Positions 29,844 through 36,968 of a stretch of DNA of 64,000 nt are shown here, piece by piece (positions within the stretch are counted from its first letter, which is position 1; every line of letters starts with the position of its first letter). This DNA is from Rheinheimera sp. MMS21-TC3 (lineage in GTDB: Bacteria; Pseudomonadota; Gammaproteobacteria; Enterobacterales; Alteromonadaceae). The stretch spans positions 2,790,001 to 2,854,000 of the forward strand of contig NZ_CP135084.1 in the NCBI RefSeq assembly GCF_032229285.1, read 5' to 3'. A program made the position numbers and the translations under genes. The notes under the pieces are model-generated. The model ran no database searches. It was not told the origin of the DNA and was given only the letters and a program-made list of their open reading frames with translations.

Positions 29844-31244
29844 TTAGTCATCCGGTAGCGTTAGATCAAGAATATCATCTATATCGTCTGTTTTTTGAGC
29901 AGCGCTTTTTAGTGCGGGGTCTGCGGTCTTGTTTTTGGCTCCTGTAGCGCCTTGTGCTTTTGCCTGCTTATGAGCTGATTTTTTTTGCCAAAACAATAAA
30001 TCTGACAATTTTTTATCACTCAACACAAACCAAATGGCTGCCACACCCACCAATAAAATAACTGCATTACTTATAATAACTAATAACCACGGAAAAGAAC
30101 CTTCATCTTTTGCTGCTTGATTTAACTGTTGTTTTTCTGCGGCTAATGGGTCAATGCTAACTGCAACTTCAGCTAACGGGACCATAAAGTTGATTTCAGG
30201 TAAATTTAACACAAACTCACGGCCATCTATACGGGTACCAAAGGCCATAACTTCTACAATATAACTACCATGGCCACGATTATTTAGTTTAAGTTGCCGT
30301 AAAGTACCCCCTACTTCATTTAATGAAAAGTCTGCTATTTCACCATTAGGATAACGAATACGACCCTGCAACAAGATACTTTGCGCCTTAATTGCCGGAT
30401 CGGTAATAGTAAAAGTGATCTGGTGTGGCTTAGCTATCTCTTCGCTTATAGCTTCATTAATAGCGGGCGACATTTTAATGTCTGCCAGTATAGGGGCTGG
30501 AGCTAACATGACTGCAGCTTGCTCTATTTCTCGCGTATATAAAGGGGTTCTAACGATATATTTTGGCGTCCATTCACCAGCTGCAAAGCGTAACTGAAAC
30601 TCACCGGTAAAAACACCATCCCGCGCCCGCTCATCATAGCCTTTTCCATCATCCCGAAATTGCGCCACTTGCACTACGCCCTGACCAAAGTTATCTAGCT
30701 CTGGCTTGTTAGTACTAATAAAAATAACTTCTAAGTTTAAAACATCCCTAAACTCTTTGGCTTCAATTGGCTCACCACCATTAAGAAGCCGTGCCGTCAC
30801 TTTAACTGTCTCACCCACCATCAGCTGTTGCGGTAAAGGGTCTACCACTAGCTCTATTTCAGTTAGTACCATCACCCGACTTTCAGGCAATAAGCTACCT
30901 ACAGCTTGCCAAGGCCCTGGGGTAGGCTGCTTTATTTTAATTAAATCGTAATTTTGTGCATCATGCCAAGAGATACCATGGTTTTTAGCGGTATTAAAAT
31001 GTAATTTGCTGCCATCAGGCTTAACTAAAACCACTGAAGCACTACCAGGGCGGCGGAAGAACAATAACGTAATCTCCTCTACCCCTTCATCAATACGAAA
31101 ACGATTCTCAAACAGCGGAATTTGATTTTTAGTCGGTAAGTCTTGTAACAAAATAAAGCTATCAGCATCTAATTTAATCTCTGGCTCTGCCGCTGTAACA
31201 AATGACAATAAGCTTAAAAGCCCCAGAATAATTAATCGCGCCAT
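29844..31244 (-). CDS. TIGR03503-type membrane-anchored periplasmic protein
   Basis: About 466 residues: a signal peptide (cleavage near AEPEI), a long beta-rich periplasmic region with a VWA-like DDGKGYDERARDGVFTGEF calcium-type loop (about 200-220), one membrane helix (about 390-412) and a basic, Lys/Ala-rich cytoplasmic tail ending in an acidic DDIDDILDLTLPDD. I associate it with TIGR03503, a family of unknown role in marine gammaproteobacteria. The ATG at 31244 is preceded by a run of seven G inside the 3' end of dnaQ, with a 13-bp overlap. Confidence 0.7.
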   Translation of the reverse strand: MARLIILGLLSLLSFVTAAEPEIKLDADSFILLQDLPTKNQIPLFENRFRIDEGVEEITLLFFRRPGSASVVLVKPDGSKLHFNTAKNHGISWHDAQNYDLIKIKQPTPGPWQAVGSLLPESRVMVLTEIELVVDPLPQQLMVGETVKVTARLLNGGEPIEAKEFRDVLNLEVIFISTNKPELDNFGQGVVQVAQFRDDGKGYDERARDGVFTGEFQLRFAAGEWTPKYIVRTPLYTREIEQAAVMLAPAPILADIKMSPAINEAISEEIAKPHQITFTITDPAIKAQSILLQGRIRYPNGEIADFSLNEVGGTLRQLKLNNRGHGSYIVEVMAFGTRIDGREFVLNLPEINFMVPLAEVAVSIDPLAAEKQQLNQAAKDEGSFPWLLVIISNAVILLVGVAAIWFVLSDKKLSDLLFWQKKSAHKQAKAQGATGAKNKTADPALKSAAQKTDDIDDILDLTLPDD

Positions 31245-31939
31245 AAACAAGCCCCCCCTTTTTTTTGCACTAAATCTAAACGCGCTTCATGCTCAGCCAA
31301 CTCTTGCGCTGTCGCTTTAATAACAGCTAAGCGACCACTGCGCTCTATTTGCAACTCCCCTTCATGCTGATGTTTATTATCTTGTTCATTAGCCAAGTTT
31401 AAGCTAACTTGGCCGCCTGTCATCATTAAATAAACATCCGCTAGGATTTCAGCATCTAATAAGGCGCCGTGTAAGGTACGGTGACTGTTATTAATGTCGT
31501 AGCGACGACATAATGCATCTAGATTGTTTTTTTGCCCTGGATGTAACTCACGGGCCAAAGCTAAGGTGTCAAGTACAGTGCAGTATTGCTCTAAGGGGGC
31601 AATGGGTTGGCGTAATAATGAGAATTCATGATTAATAAAACCAACGTCAAAAGGCGCGTTATGAATGACTAACTCAGCACCTTGAATATAGTCGTAAAAG
31701 CCTTGAGCAATATCACGAAACTTAGGCTCATCTTTTAAGCGTTCATTGGTTAAACCATGAATTGCGACCACTTCAGCTTCAATAATCCGCTCTGGGTTAA
31801 TATAGACATGATAATTGTTACCAGTATAACGGCGGTTAATAAGTTCAACACAGCCAATTTCTACAATCCGATGACCATCTTTAGGATTAATGCCTGTTGT
31901 TTCTGTATCAAGAATAATTTGTCTTTTTATCATGTTCAT
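31232..31939 (-). CDS. dnaQ: DNA polymerase III epsilon subunit (proofreading exonuclease)
   Basis: A 235-residue 3'-5' exonuclease of the replicase. Exo I DTETTG, Exo [15 protein letters not shown] and Exo III H-x-A-L-L-D-A-E are all present, and the C-terminal segment that contacts the alpha subunit follows. Its last codons hold an A8-G7 homopolymer (31252-31266) encoding KKGG. It is divergent from rnhA, the conserved dnaQ/rnhA arrangement. dnaE, its partner, is elsewhere in the window. Confidence 0.97.
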   Translation of the reverse strand: MNMIKRQIILDTETTGINPKDGHRIVEIGCVELINRRYTGNNYHVYINPERIIEAEVVAIHGLTNERLKDEPKFRDIAQGFYDYIQGAELVIHNAPFDVGFINHEFSLLRQPIAPLEQYCTVLDTLALARELHPGQKNNLDALCRRYDINNSHRTLHGALLDAEILADVYLMMTGGQVSLNLANEQDNKHQHEGELQIERSGRLAVIKATAQELAEHEARLDLVQKKGGACLWRD

Positions 31940-31997
31940 TTCGTTTTGTGCCGTAATTAAGGTAGATTATACGCCGTTTATGTCAGAGGAAAGCTTT

Positions 31998-32474
31998 ATG
32001 CGTAAAACTGTTACCATCTTCACCGATGGGTCCTGTCTTGGCAACCCCGGAGCCGGTGGTTATGCCGCGGTTTTAATTTATAAACAACACCGCAAAGAGC
32101 TAAGTAGTGGCTTTCGTCTAACAACGAATAACCGTATGGAGCTACTCGCGGCTATTAGCGCCTTAGAAAGCCTTAAGTCGCCTTGCAATATAGAGCTAAC
32201 AACTGATAGCCAATATGTCCGCTTAGGCATTACCCAATGGCTTGCCGGCTGGAAACGCAATAAATGGTTAACTAGTCAAAAAAAGCCAGTAAAAAATCAA
32301 GACTTGTGGCAGCGTTTAGATAAAGCCTGTCAACAACATACAATAAACTGGCATTGGGTAAAAGGTCACAGTGGCCATCCGGAAAATGAGCGTTGTGATG
32401 TGCTTGCAAGATTAGCAGCCGAAAACTCACCTACCGCTATTGATAAGGAATTTGAAGCCAGCCAAGCTTCCTAG
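31998..32474 (+). CDS. rnhA: ribonuclease HI
   Basis: A 158-residue enzyme that cuts RNA in RNA-DNA hybrids. The four acidic active-site residues are visible: D in [11 protein letters not shown] in NRMELLA, D in TTDSQYV and D in ERCDVLA; the catalytic His is in [12 protein letters not shown] 31998 follows GAGGA; upstream in-frame ATGs are ignored because they lie in the dnaQ control region. Divergent from dnaQ. Confidence 0.97.
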   Translation: MRKTVTIFTDGSCLGNPGAGGYAAVLIYKQHRKELSSGFRLTTNNRMELLAAISALESLKSPCNIELTTDSQYVRLGITQWLAGWKRNKWLTSQKKPVKNQDLWQRLDKACQQHTINWHWVKGHSGHPENERCDVLARLAAENSPTAIDKEFEASQAS

Positions 32475-32506
32475 TTAAAATACTCAGCTTAAATACAACA
32501 GATAAT

Positions 32507-32626
32507 TTATATAGCATGACTTATTAGCTCAACCTCATTATCCGTGGAACTTAACACAACTCTATGGCGGCCACTATTTCTTGCCTGATAAAGCAACATA
32601 ATAGCAACCTTAGCTAATGCACAGCA
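32507..32626 (-). pseudogene. remnant of a GGDEF (diguanylate cyclase) C-terminus
   Basis: A 39-codon stop-to-stop frame on the minus strand reads ...LLYQARNSGRHRVVLSS and then ends at a stop. This closely follows the last helix and strand of GGDEF domains (for example ADKALYQAKNAGK in the intact cyclase at 56901). No GGDEF motif or earlier domain can be found upstream, and a stop precedes the fragment, so this looks like the eroded end of a lost gene. Confidence 0.6.
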
Positions 32627-32742
32627 TTAACCCGCCATTAACTTAAGTTGCACTTAAGAACAATAGTTTATTTAAATGATGAAAATCAAACACTTAATTA
32701 AATAATAATAATAATTAAGTAAATTAAAGTGAATTACAATTT

Positions 32743-32812
32743 GACGCACAGCCAAGACAGTAGCATAGTATTTGCTGCCTATGCTTTAACGACGGTTATG
32801 TCGGCTTTTTTA
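32743..32812 (+). promoter_or_regulatory. structured leader with terminator-like end, upstream of the acyltransferase
   Basis: GACGCACAGCC (32743-32753) is followed by a hairpin AGCATAG/CTATGCT (32762-32768 and 32779-32785), then CGAC-GGTTAT-GTCG (32790-32803), and AGCC can alternatively pair with GGCT (32803-32806). A T6 run follows. GACGCA-x-AGCC differs by one base from the core of class I cyclic-di-GMP riboswitches, but the first half of that aptamer is not convincing. A transcription attenuator is the safer description. The remaining gap bases are AT-rich with a short TAA repeat near 32700. Confidence 0.4.
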
Positions 32813-32905
32813 TATACATGGAATGGTATTTTCAGGCTTAATTTAACTAATAACAATTCAGTTATTTCTGATTGAATTAATACCATAACAAGAAAGGCCA
32901 CTAAT

Positions 32906-33757
32906 ATGACCTCAATGCCAACTCTACAATCTAGGCTGATACAACCTAAGCTTAACAATGTCGAACTACAGACAAAAAAAGAAGCCTTAAACCCTGCTTT
33001 ACAGCTGTTCCCTTATTTTTTTACAGCACGTTTAGCGGCGAACTCTGGGCAGCAAACTGCTATTTACCGTTTGCGCCATCAAGTATATTGCGAAGAGCTT
33101 AACTTTGAACCCATTAGGGCAAGCGGTTTAGAGCACGATGAGTTTGACTCTAGGGCTATCCACTGTTTTATTAATCATACGTCAACCAATGTTTTAGCCG
33201 GCACTGTACGTTTAATAACCGCGAATAATGGCGAAGATAAGTTGCCTATAGAATACTATTGTAATAGTACTACGACGCAATTATCACCAAAACACTTTGC
33301 TCCCAGCCAGATTTGTGAAATTTCACGCTTAGCTGTTCCAGCAAATATTCGTCGCCGTATCATTGTAAAAGATCCAACCGCGACACCTCTTAACCAGTTA
33401 TTAAATAAGTTTGAGTCTGAATGTCACTCTAGTGTAGCCGTTGCCTTATATTTAATTGCTACGCTAATAAGTGTCGAAAAAGGTAAGTATCATGCTTATG
33501 TTATGATTGAGCCTGCTTTAGCCAGAATTCTAAGTCGTATTGGGATCAATTTTCAAAAAATAGGCGATAGCATTAATTTTAATGGCAAAAGAGCACCTTA
33601 TTATTTAGATATGCGTACAGTAAGCACTACGTTAAAACCTAACTACTTATCGCTGCGAGCATTATTAGCAGAGCAGTTAGGGCTACACCGCCCGCATAAG
33701 CAAACATTAAAACTAATTAAACCACAGCTCTGTGAAGCCATTACAACGGTAAATTAA
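32906..33757 (+). CDS. LuxI-like acyltransferase, PEP-CTERM/exosortase-associated type
   Basis: A 283-residue GNAT-fold protein with the hallmark residues of autoinducer-synthase relatives: Y-R-L-R-H-x-V-Y (R55, R57), D78-x-F-D81, A-G-T-V-R102-L and E138-x-S140-R141-L-A-V. The closest family I recognise is the exosortase/PEP-CTERM-associated acyltransferase (TIGR03694). No exosortase or PEP-CTERM protein is in the window. It has a long structured leader and is followed after 114 bp by a soluble sensor kinase on the same strand. Substrate and product cannot be read from sequence. Confidence 0.8.
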   Translation: MTSMPTLQSRLIQPKLNNVELQTKKEALNPALQLFPYFFTARLAANSGQQTAIYRLRHQVYCEELNFEPIRASGLEHDEFDSRAIHCFINHTSTNVLAGTVRLITANNGEDKLPIEYYCNSTTTQLSPKHFAPSQICEISRLAVPANIRRRIIVKDPTATPLNQLLNKFESECHSSVAVALYLIATLISVEKGKYHAYVMIEPALARILSRIGINFQKIGDSINFNGKRAPYYLDMRTVSTTLKPNYLSLRALLAEQLGLHRPHKQTLKLIKPQLCEAITTVN

Positions 33758-33804
33758 GCTGTAAACTATTTATCCTGATAGCATTGGCAGCAATGTAATA
33801 ATTC

Positions 33805-33821
33805 TGTTATATATTATAACA
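33805..33821 (+). promoter_or_regulatory. TGTTATA/TATAACA palindrome before the GAF kinase gene
   Basis: A 17-bp dyad (7-bp arms, 3-bp centre) lies 51 bp upstream of the kinase start. It could be an operator or merely an AT-rich -10 region. Confidence 0.3.
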
Positions 33822-33871
33822 CTTTGTTTTTGCCACAGCTTACGCTATGTAAGATAAGGATAAAGGCACTA

Positions 33872-35236
33872 ATGAATATGCCATTACAGCAATTATTGTT
33901 AGAAATTAGCCTAGATCCTAAAATAGACCAAGGTAATTTGCTAGATGCCAGCCTGCTAATTATTACTACCTTGCGGCAGCAACTAGAAGTTGATCGGCTA
34001 AGTATTTGGCTGCTAGACGAAAACCAACAACAATTAGATTGCTTAAGCCTAATAGATCAAGAAATAATTGATAGCCCTTCTAATTTAAGCTTGCTAAGCA
34101 AGCATTTCCCCAAATACTTTAAACATTTAACTAGCGCTAAAAAACCCATTATTATTAAGGACCAAGCTAATTTATCTAAATCAGAGCTATACCTTAATTA
34201 CTATCAGCCGCTAGCCATAATCTCTACTGTAGAAGTTCCTGTCAGGCATCATGGCAAAGTAGTAGGGGTTATAAGTATGGAGCACCGCCAACCAAGGCAT
34301 TGGACAGAACAAGAAATTACATATATTACTGTCTTTGCAGATATTTTTAGCCGCGCAATTAATGCCGCCGAGCGCTTTGATTATCAACAGCAATTACAGC
34401 AATTAAATAGCCAATTAGAACTTAAAATATTACAAAGAACGAAAGAATTAACTCAATCATTGGCAACTTTAAAAAATACCCAACAAAAAATGATTGAAGT
34501 AGAAAAAATGGCTAGTCTTGGTCGGATGGTTGCGGGTATTTCCCATGAAATAAGCACCCCTTTAGGCATAGCTGTTACGGCAAACAGTCATGGCCAAGCT
34601 ACACTTGCTGAATTAGAAGCCTTATTTTTATCTGGACAACTGACTAAAGCATTATTTGCTCAAAAAGGTCAAGTAATAATAAACAGCATTAATTTAGTAA
34701 CCAATAACTTACAGCGCACAGTAGATTTAGTCGATAGTATCAAACAAACAGCTTTAGAGCCCTCGGCCTCTTCAGTGACTAAACTTAGGTTAGCCCAGTT
34801 TATCCCTCAAGTACTTAGCAGTTTAGCGGATGAAATTGCAGCTTGTCAGTTAAGTATTACACTTAATATTCCTGCTGATTTACAATTAGAAACTTACTCA
34901 TCTGCATTAGCCACTATAATACGTCAGCTTATTGATAATGTTTGTGTACATGCATTTAGTGACACTACAGAGCGAACTTTACAGATTAATATTGAATTAA
35001 TAGAGCAAAATTGGCAACTAACACTAGTTGATAATGGCAAAGGCATGAGCCAACACCAGTTAAGCCATGCTTTTGAACCTTTTTTTACTTCTAACCGTAG
35101 TGGCGGCTCTAAAGGTTTAGGCTTAACCTTAGTATTCAACTTAGTGACACAAATATTGCAAGGCCATATCCAACTGTTCAATAAAAACAATGGCCTTAGC
35201 GTACAAATTACTTGCCCACTCAAACTTAACTTATAA
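33872..35236 (+). CDS. cytoplasmic GAF-domain sensor histidine kinase
   Basis: About 454 residues with no membrane helix. An N-terminal GAF domain (about 1-165), a coiled coil (170-210), a HisKA box with H225 (GISHEISTPLG) and a HATPase domain (N box IDNVCVHAF, G1 DNGKGM, G2 SKGLGLTLV) follow. ATG 33872 has AGG about 7 bases upstream; the frame also runs 16 codons further up. No receiver or response regulator gene is adjacent. The nearest partner is the acyltransferase gene upstream. Confidence 0.88.
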   Translation: MNMPLQQLLLEISLDPKIDQGNLLDASLLIITTLRQQLEVDRLSIWLLDENQQQLDCLSLIDQEIIDSPSNLSLLSKHFPKYFKHLTSAKKPIIIKDQANLSKSELYLNYYQPLAIISTVEVPVRHHGKVVGVISMEHRQPRHWTEQEITYITVFADIFSRAINAAERFDYQQQLQQLNSQLELKILQRTKELTQSLATLKNTQQKMIEVEKMASLGRMVAGISHEISTPLGIAVTANSHGQATLAELEALFLSGQLTKALFAQKGQVIINSINLVTNNLQRTVDLVDSIKQTALEPSASSVTKLRLAQFIPQVLSSLADEIAACQLSITLNIPADLQLETYSSALATIIRQLIDNVCVHAFSDTTERTLQINIELIEQNWQLTLVDNGKGMSQHQLSHAFEPFFTSNRSGGSKGLGLTLVFNLVTQILQGHIQLFNKNNGLSVQITCPLKLNL

Positions 35237-35298
35237 CAAAAATACGCAAATACTTGAACTTAGTTCGTTCAAGACATTAGTACTAAACCGATTAGAAA

Positions 35299-35847
35299 TT
35301 AAAAACGAATAGTAGCATTATTTAAACTTGCTTCAGCTGTACCTTGCTGGCCATTAATACGCCATTGCACCTTCAGTTGCTGCAAGGTTGGCAGTAAGTT
35401 AAATAGCTGCAGCTGGATCTGCTTTAAGCGAGCGGGTTGCTGGCATAATAATTGGTAATTAGCGTAAAAATCAGCAGAGCCTCGGTAAAATTTAGCATCG
35501 TGTAAATCTGTACTGGCTTCTGCAGAGATTAAATCACAATTGGCATCAGCATTAAACTCAAACCATGTTGCACGATTAAACACAGCTATGGCAGCTAAAA
35601 TTTCAGCAGCCTGCTCAGCCGTAGTGGCTTTGTGCTCAAAACCAATAACATTCTGGGCAGCTGATTGAAAAGCCAGTTGCAGCTCATTTCCTTCCACTAC
35701 CAGCAGTAAAGTTCCTTGACTAAAATCTTGCTTAACCGCTGTTTCGGCTTCAGGTTGTGCAGATAAAGCATCAGCCAAAGTGTAACTAGTGAATAAAAAC
35801 AAAACAACAGCACTGATTGTAAAGATTAAGCTAGTTTTAATCGTCAT
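35299..35847 (-). CDS. DUF2796/ZrgA-related periplasmic protein lacking the His-rich parts
   Basis: A protein of about 182 residues with a signal peptide (to about ADA). It follows ZrgA/DUF2796 in order: V-x-G-N-E-L-Q-L, N-V-I-G-F-E-H, the C-x-L-x-S-A-E strand, a YRGSADFYANYQLLC region and a final beta segment. ZrgA proteins bind zinc through histidine clusters at the N-terminus and centre; here those are replaced (QDFSQG, DLHDAKFYRGS) and almost no His remains. The ATG at 35847 has GGAG 9 bases upstream. It lies 28 bp after the methyltransferase start region, transcribed in the same direction. Confidence 0.7.
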   Translation of the reverse strand: MTIKTSLIFTISAVVLFLFTSYTLADALSAQPEAETAVKQDFSQGTLLLVVEGNELQLAFQSAAQNVIGFEHKATTAEQAAEILAAIAVFNRATWFEFNADANCDLISAEASTDLHDAKFYRGSADFYANYQLLCQQPARLKQIQLQLFNLLPTLQQLKVQWRINGQQGTAEASLNNATIRF

Positions 35848-35890
35848 AGCTAAGTGCTCCAAATTAATAATTTACTAAGCTAGAATAGCT

Positions 35891-36865
35891 TTAGTAAATA
35901 CTTATTCCCCACGCAAGTATGCCTTCATTTTCTGCTAATACTTGGCAATCCATAACCGCATTTGGCTTAGATACTCGCAAAGCAGCAAGCAAAGTATTAA
36001 CTTTTTCCTGATCCAGGGCACAGGCCAATAATTCAGTAGTGCGCAGTTCAGCAAACCTAATTGCTTGCGTATAGCTTTTTAATAGCGAAATACGCTGGGC
36101 TAACTCAGCCCCCAGGCGTCCACTTAAAATCGTGTGGATGTGCTCTCGTGATTCAATAAGTAAATCTGGCACATCGCTTTGTTCGATGCTTTTAGCTACT
36201 TTATGTAATGCATCATTATAATTTTTTCGTGCTTGCTCGGCTGTGGCGTCTGGTGCTGCACCTGCTTGTATAGTTGCCAATTTAGGCAGTAAAGCCTTAG
36301 CCATCTCCAATAAGCCATCGCTTGCCAGTAAGGACTGCTGATGCTGTAATTCCACTTTAGCTAATTGCAATATTAATGAATCAGCATGATGCATTACAAA
36401 GGCAAAACTACCGCTATGTTTACACACCCGTGCCGCATCATCTAGCGCTTGAGGCCAGTTCGCATATTCCAGACCAAATTGACTGATAACCAAATCAAAT
36501 TCTTCAGCCGAAAAAGGTAGCATTTCCATATTAACACCACTATGAAAGCGTACATTATGTTGATTTTCTGCTGACAACCAAGGCGGTGCGATCTGCGCTA
36601 AATCTACCGCATCAATTTGTATATTCTTAATTTCATTTAACAGTAATTTTGGTAAAGCGCCATTGCCGGTTGCTAAATCCAGTACACGCTTACCTGCAGT
36701 TAACTTAGCAAACTGTGCATGCCAAAATTGATTAATAGCGCTATCGGGACTTTCTACAAATTTACCAAGGCAAGAATGGACTAATCCTGATAGCCAATAG
36801 CTATTCCAAGCTTGACGCCGATTTTCAATAGTTAATTCCACATCCAAGTTCCTAATAAATAACAT
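35891..36865 (-). CDS. class I SAM-dependent methyltransferase, substrate unknown
   Basis: A 324-residue protein with motif I VLDLATGNGALPKLL (about 62-76), an acidic motif II (IDAVDLAQI) and FDLVISQFGLEYANWP. The C-terminal half (about 165-324) is helical and not one I recognise. ATG 36865 lacks a good ribosome binding site; a GTG at 36841 after AGGA is an alternative. A terminator separates it from the TonB receptor upstream. Confidence 0.8.
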   Translation of the reverse strand: MLFIRNLDVELTIENRRQAWNSYWLSGLVHSCLGKFVESPDSAINQFWHAQFAKLTAGKRVLDLATGNGALPKLLLNEIKNIQIDAVDLAQIAPPWLSAENQHNVRFHSGVNMEMLPFSAEEFDLVISQFGLEYANWPQALDDAARVCKHSGSFAFVMHHADSLILQLAKVELQHQQSLLASDGLLEMAKALLPKLATIQAGAAPDATAEQARKNYNDALHKVAKSIEQSDVPDLLIESREHIHTILSGRLGAELAQRISLLKSYTQAIRFAELRTTELLACALDQEKVNTLLAALRVSKPNAVMDCQVLAENEGILAWGISIY

Positions 36866-36893
36866 ACAAATTTACACTATGTTATTAAAAGTA

Positions 36894-36926
36894 AAAAGCC
36901 AGCCTTAAATGTAAAGGCTGGCTTTT
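36894..36926 (-). terminator. strong terminator after the TonB receptor gene
   Basis: A perfect 13-bp stem, AAAAGCCAGCCTT (36894-36906) with AAGGCTGGCTTTT (36914-36926), and a 7-base loop. Flanking A/T runs make it usable in both directions. Confidence 0.9.
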
Positions 36927-36968
36927 ATCATTGCTAAAACAAATTAGCTAGTTGCGTTAAACTCTTTC

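Noticed and set aside
32755..32790. Sigma54 promoter (GG-N10-GC) before the acyltransferase, as in some PEP-CTERM loci
   Set aside because: A TTGCT is present, but the GG element 10 bp upstream is missing.
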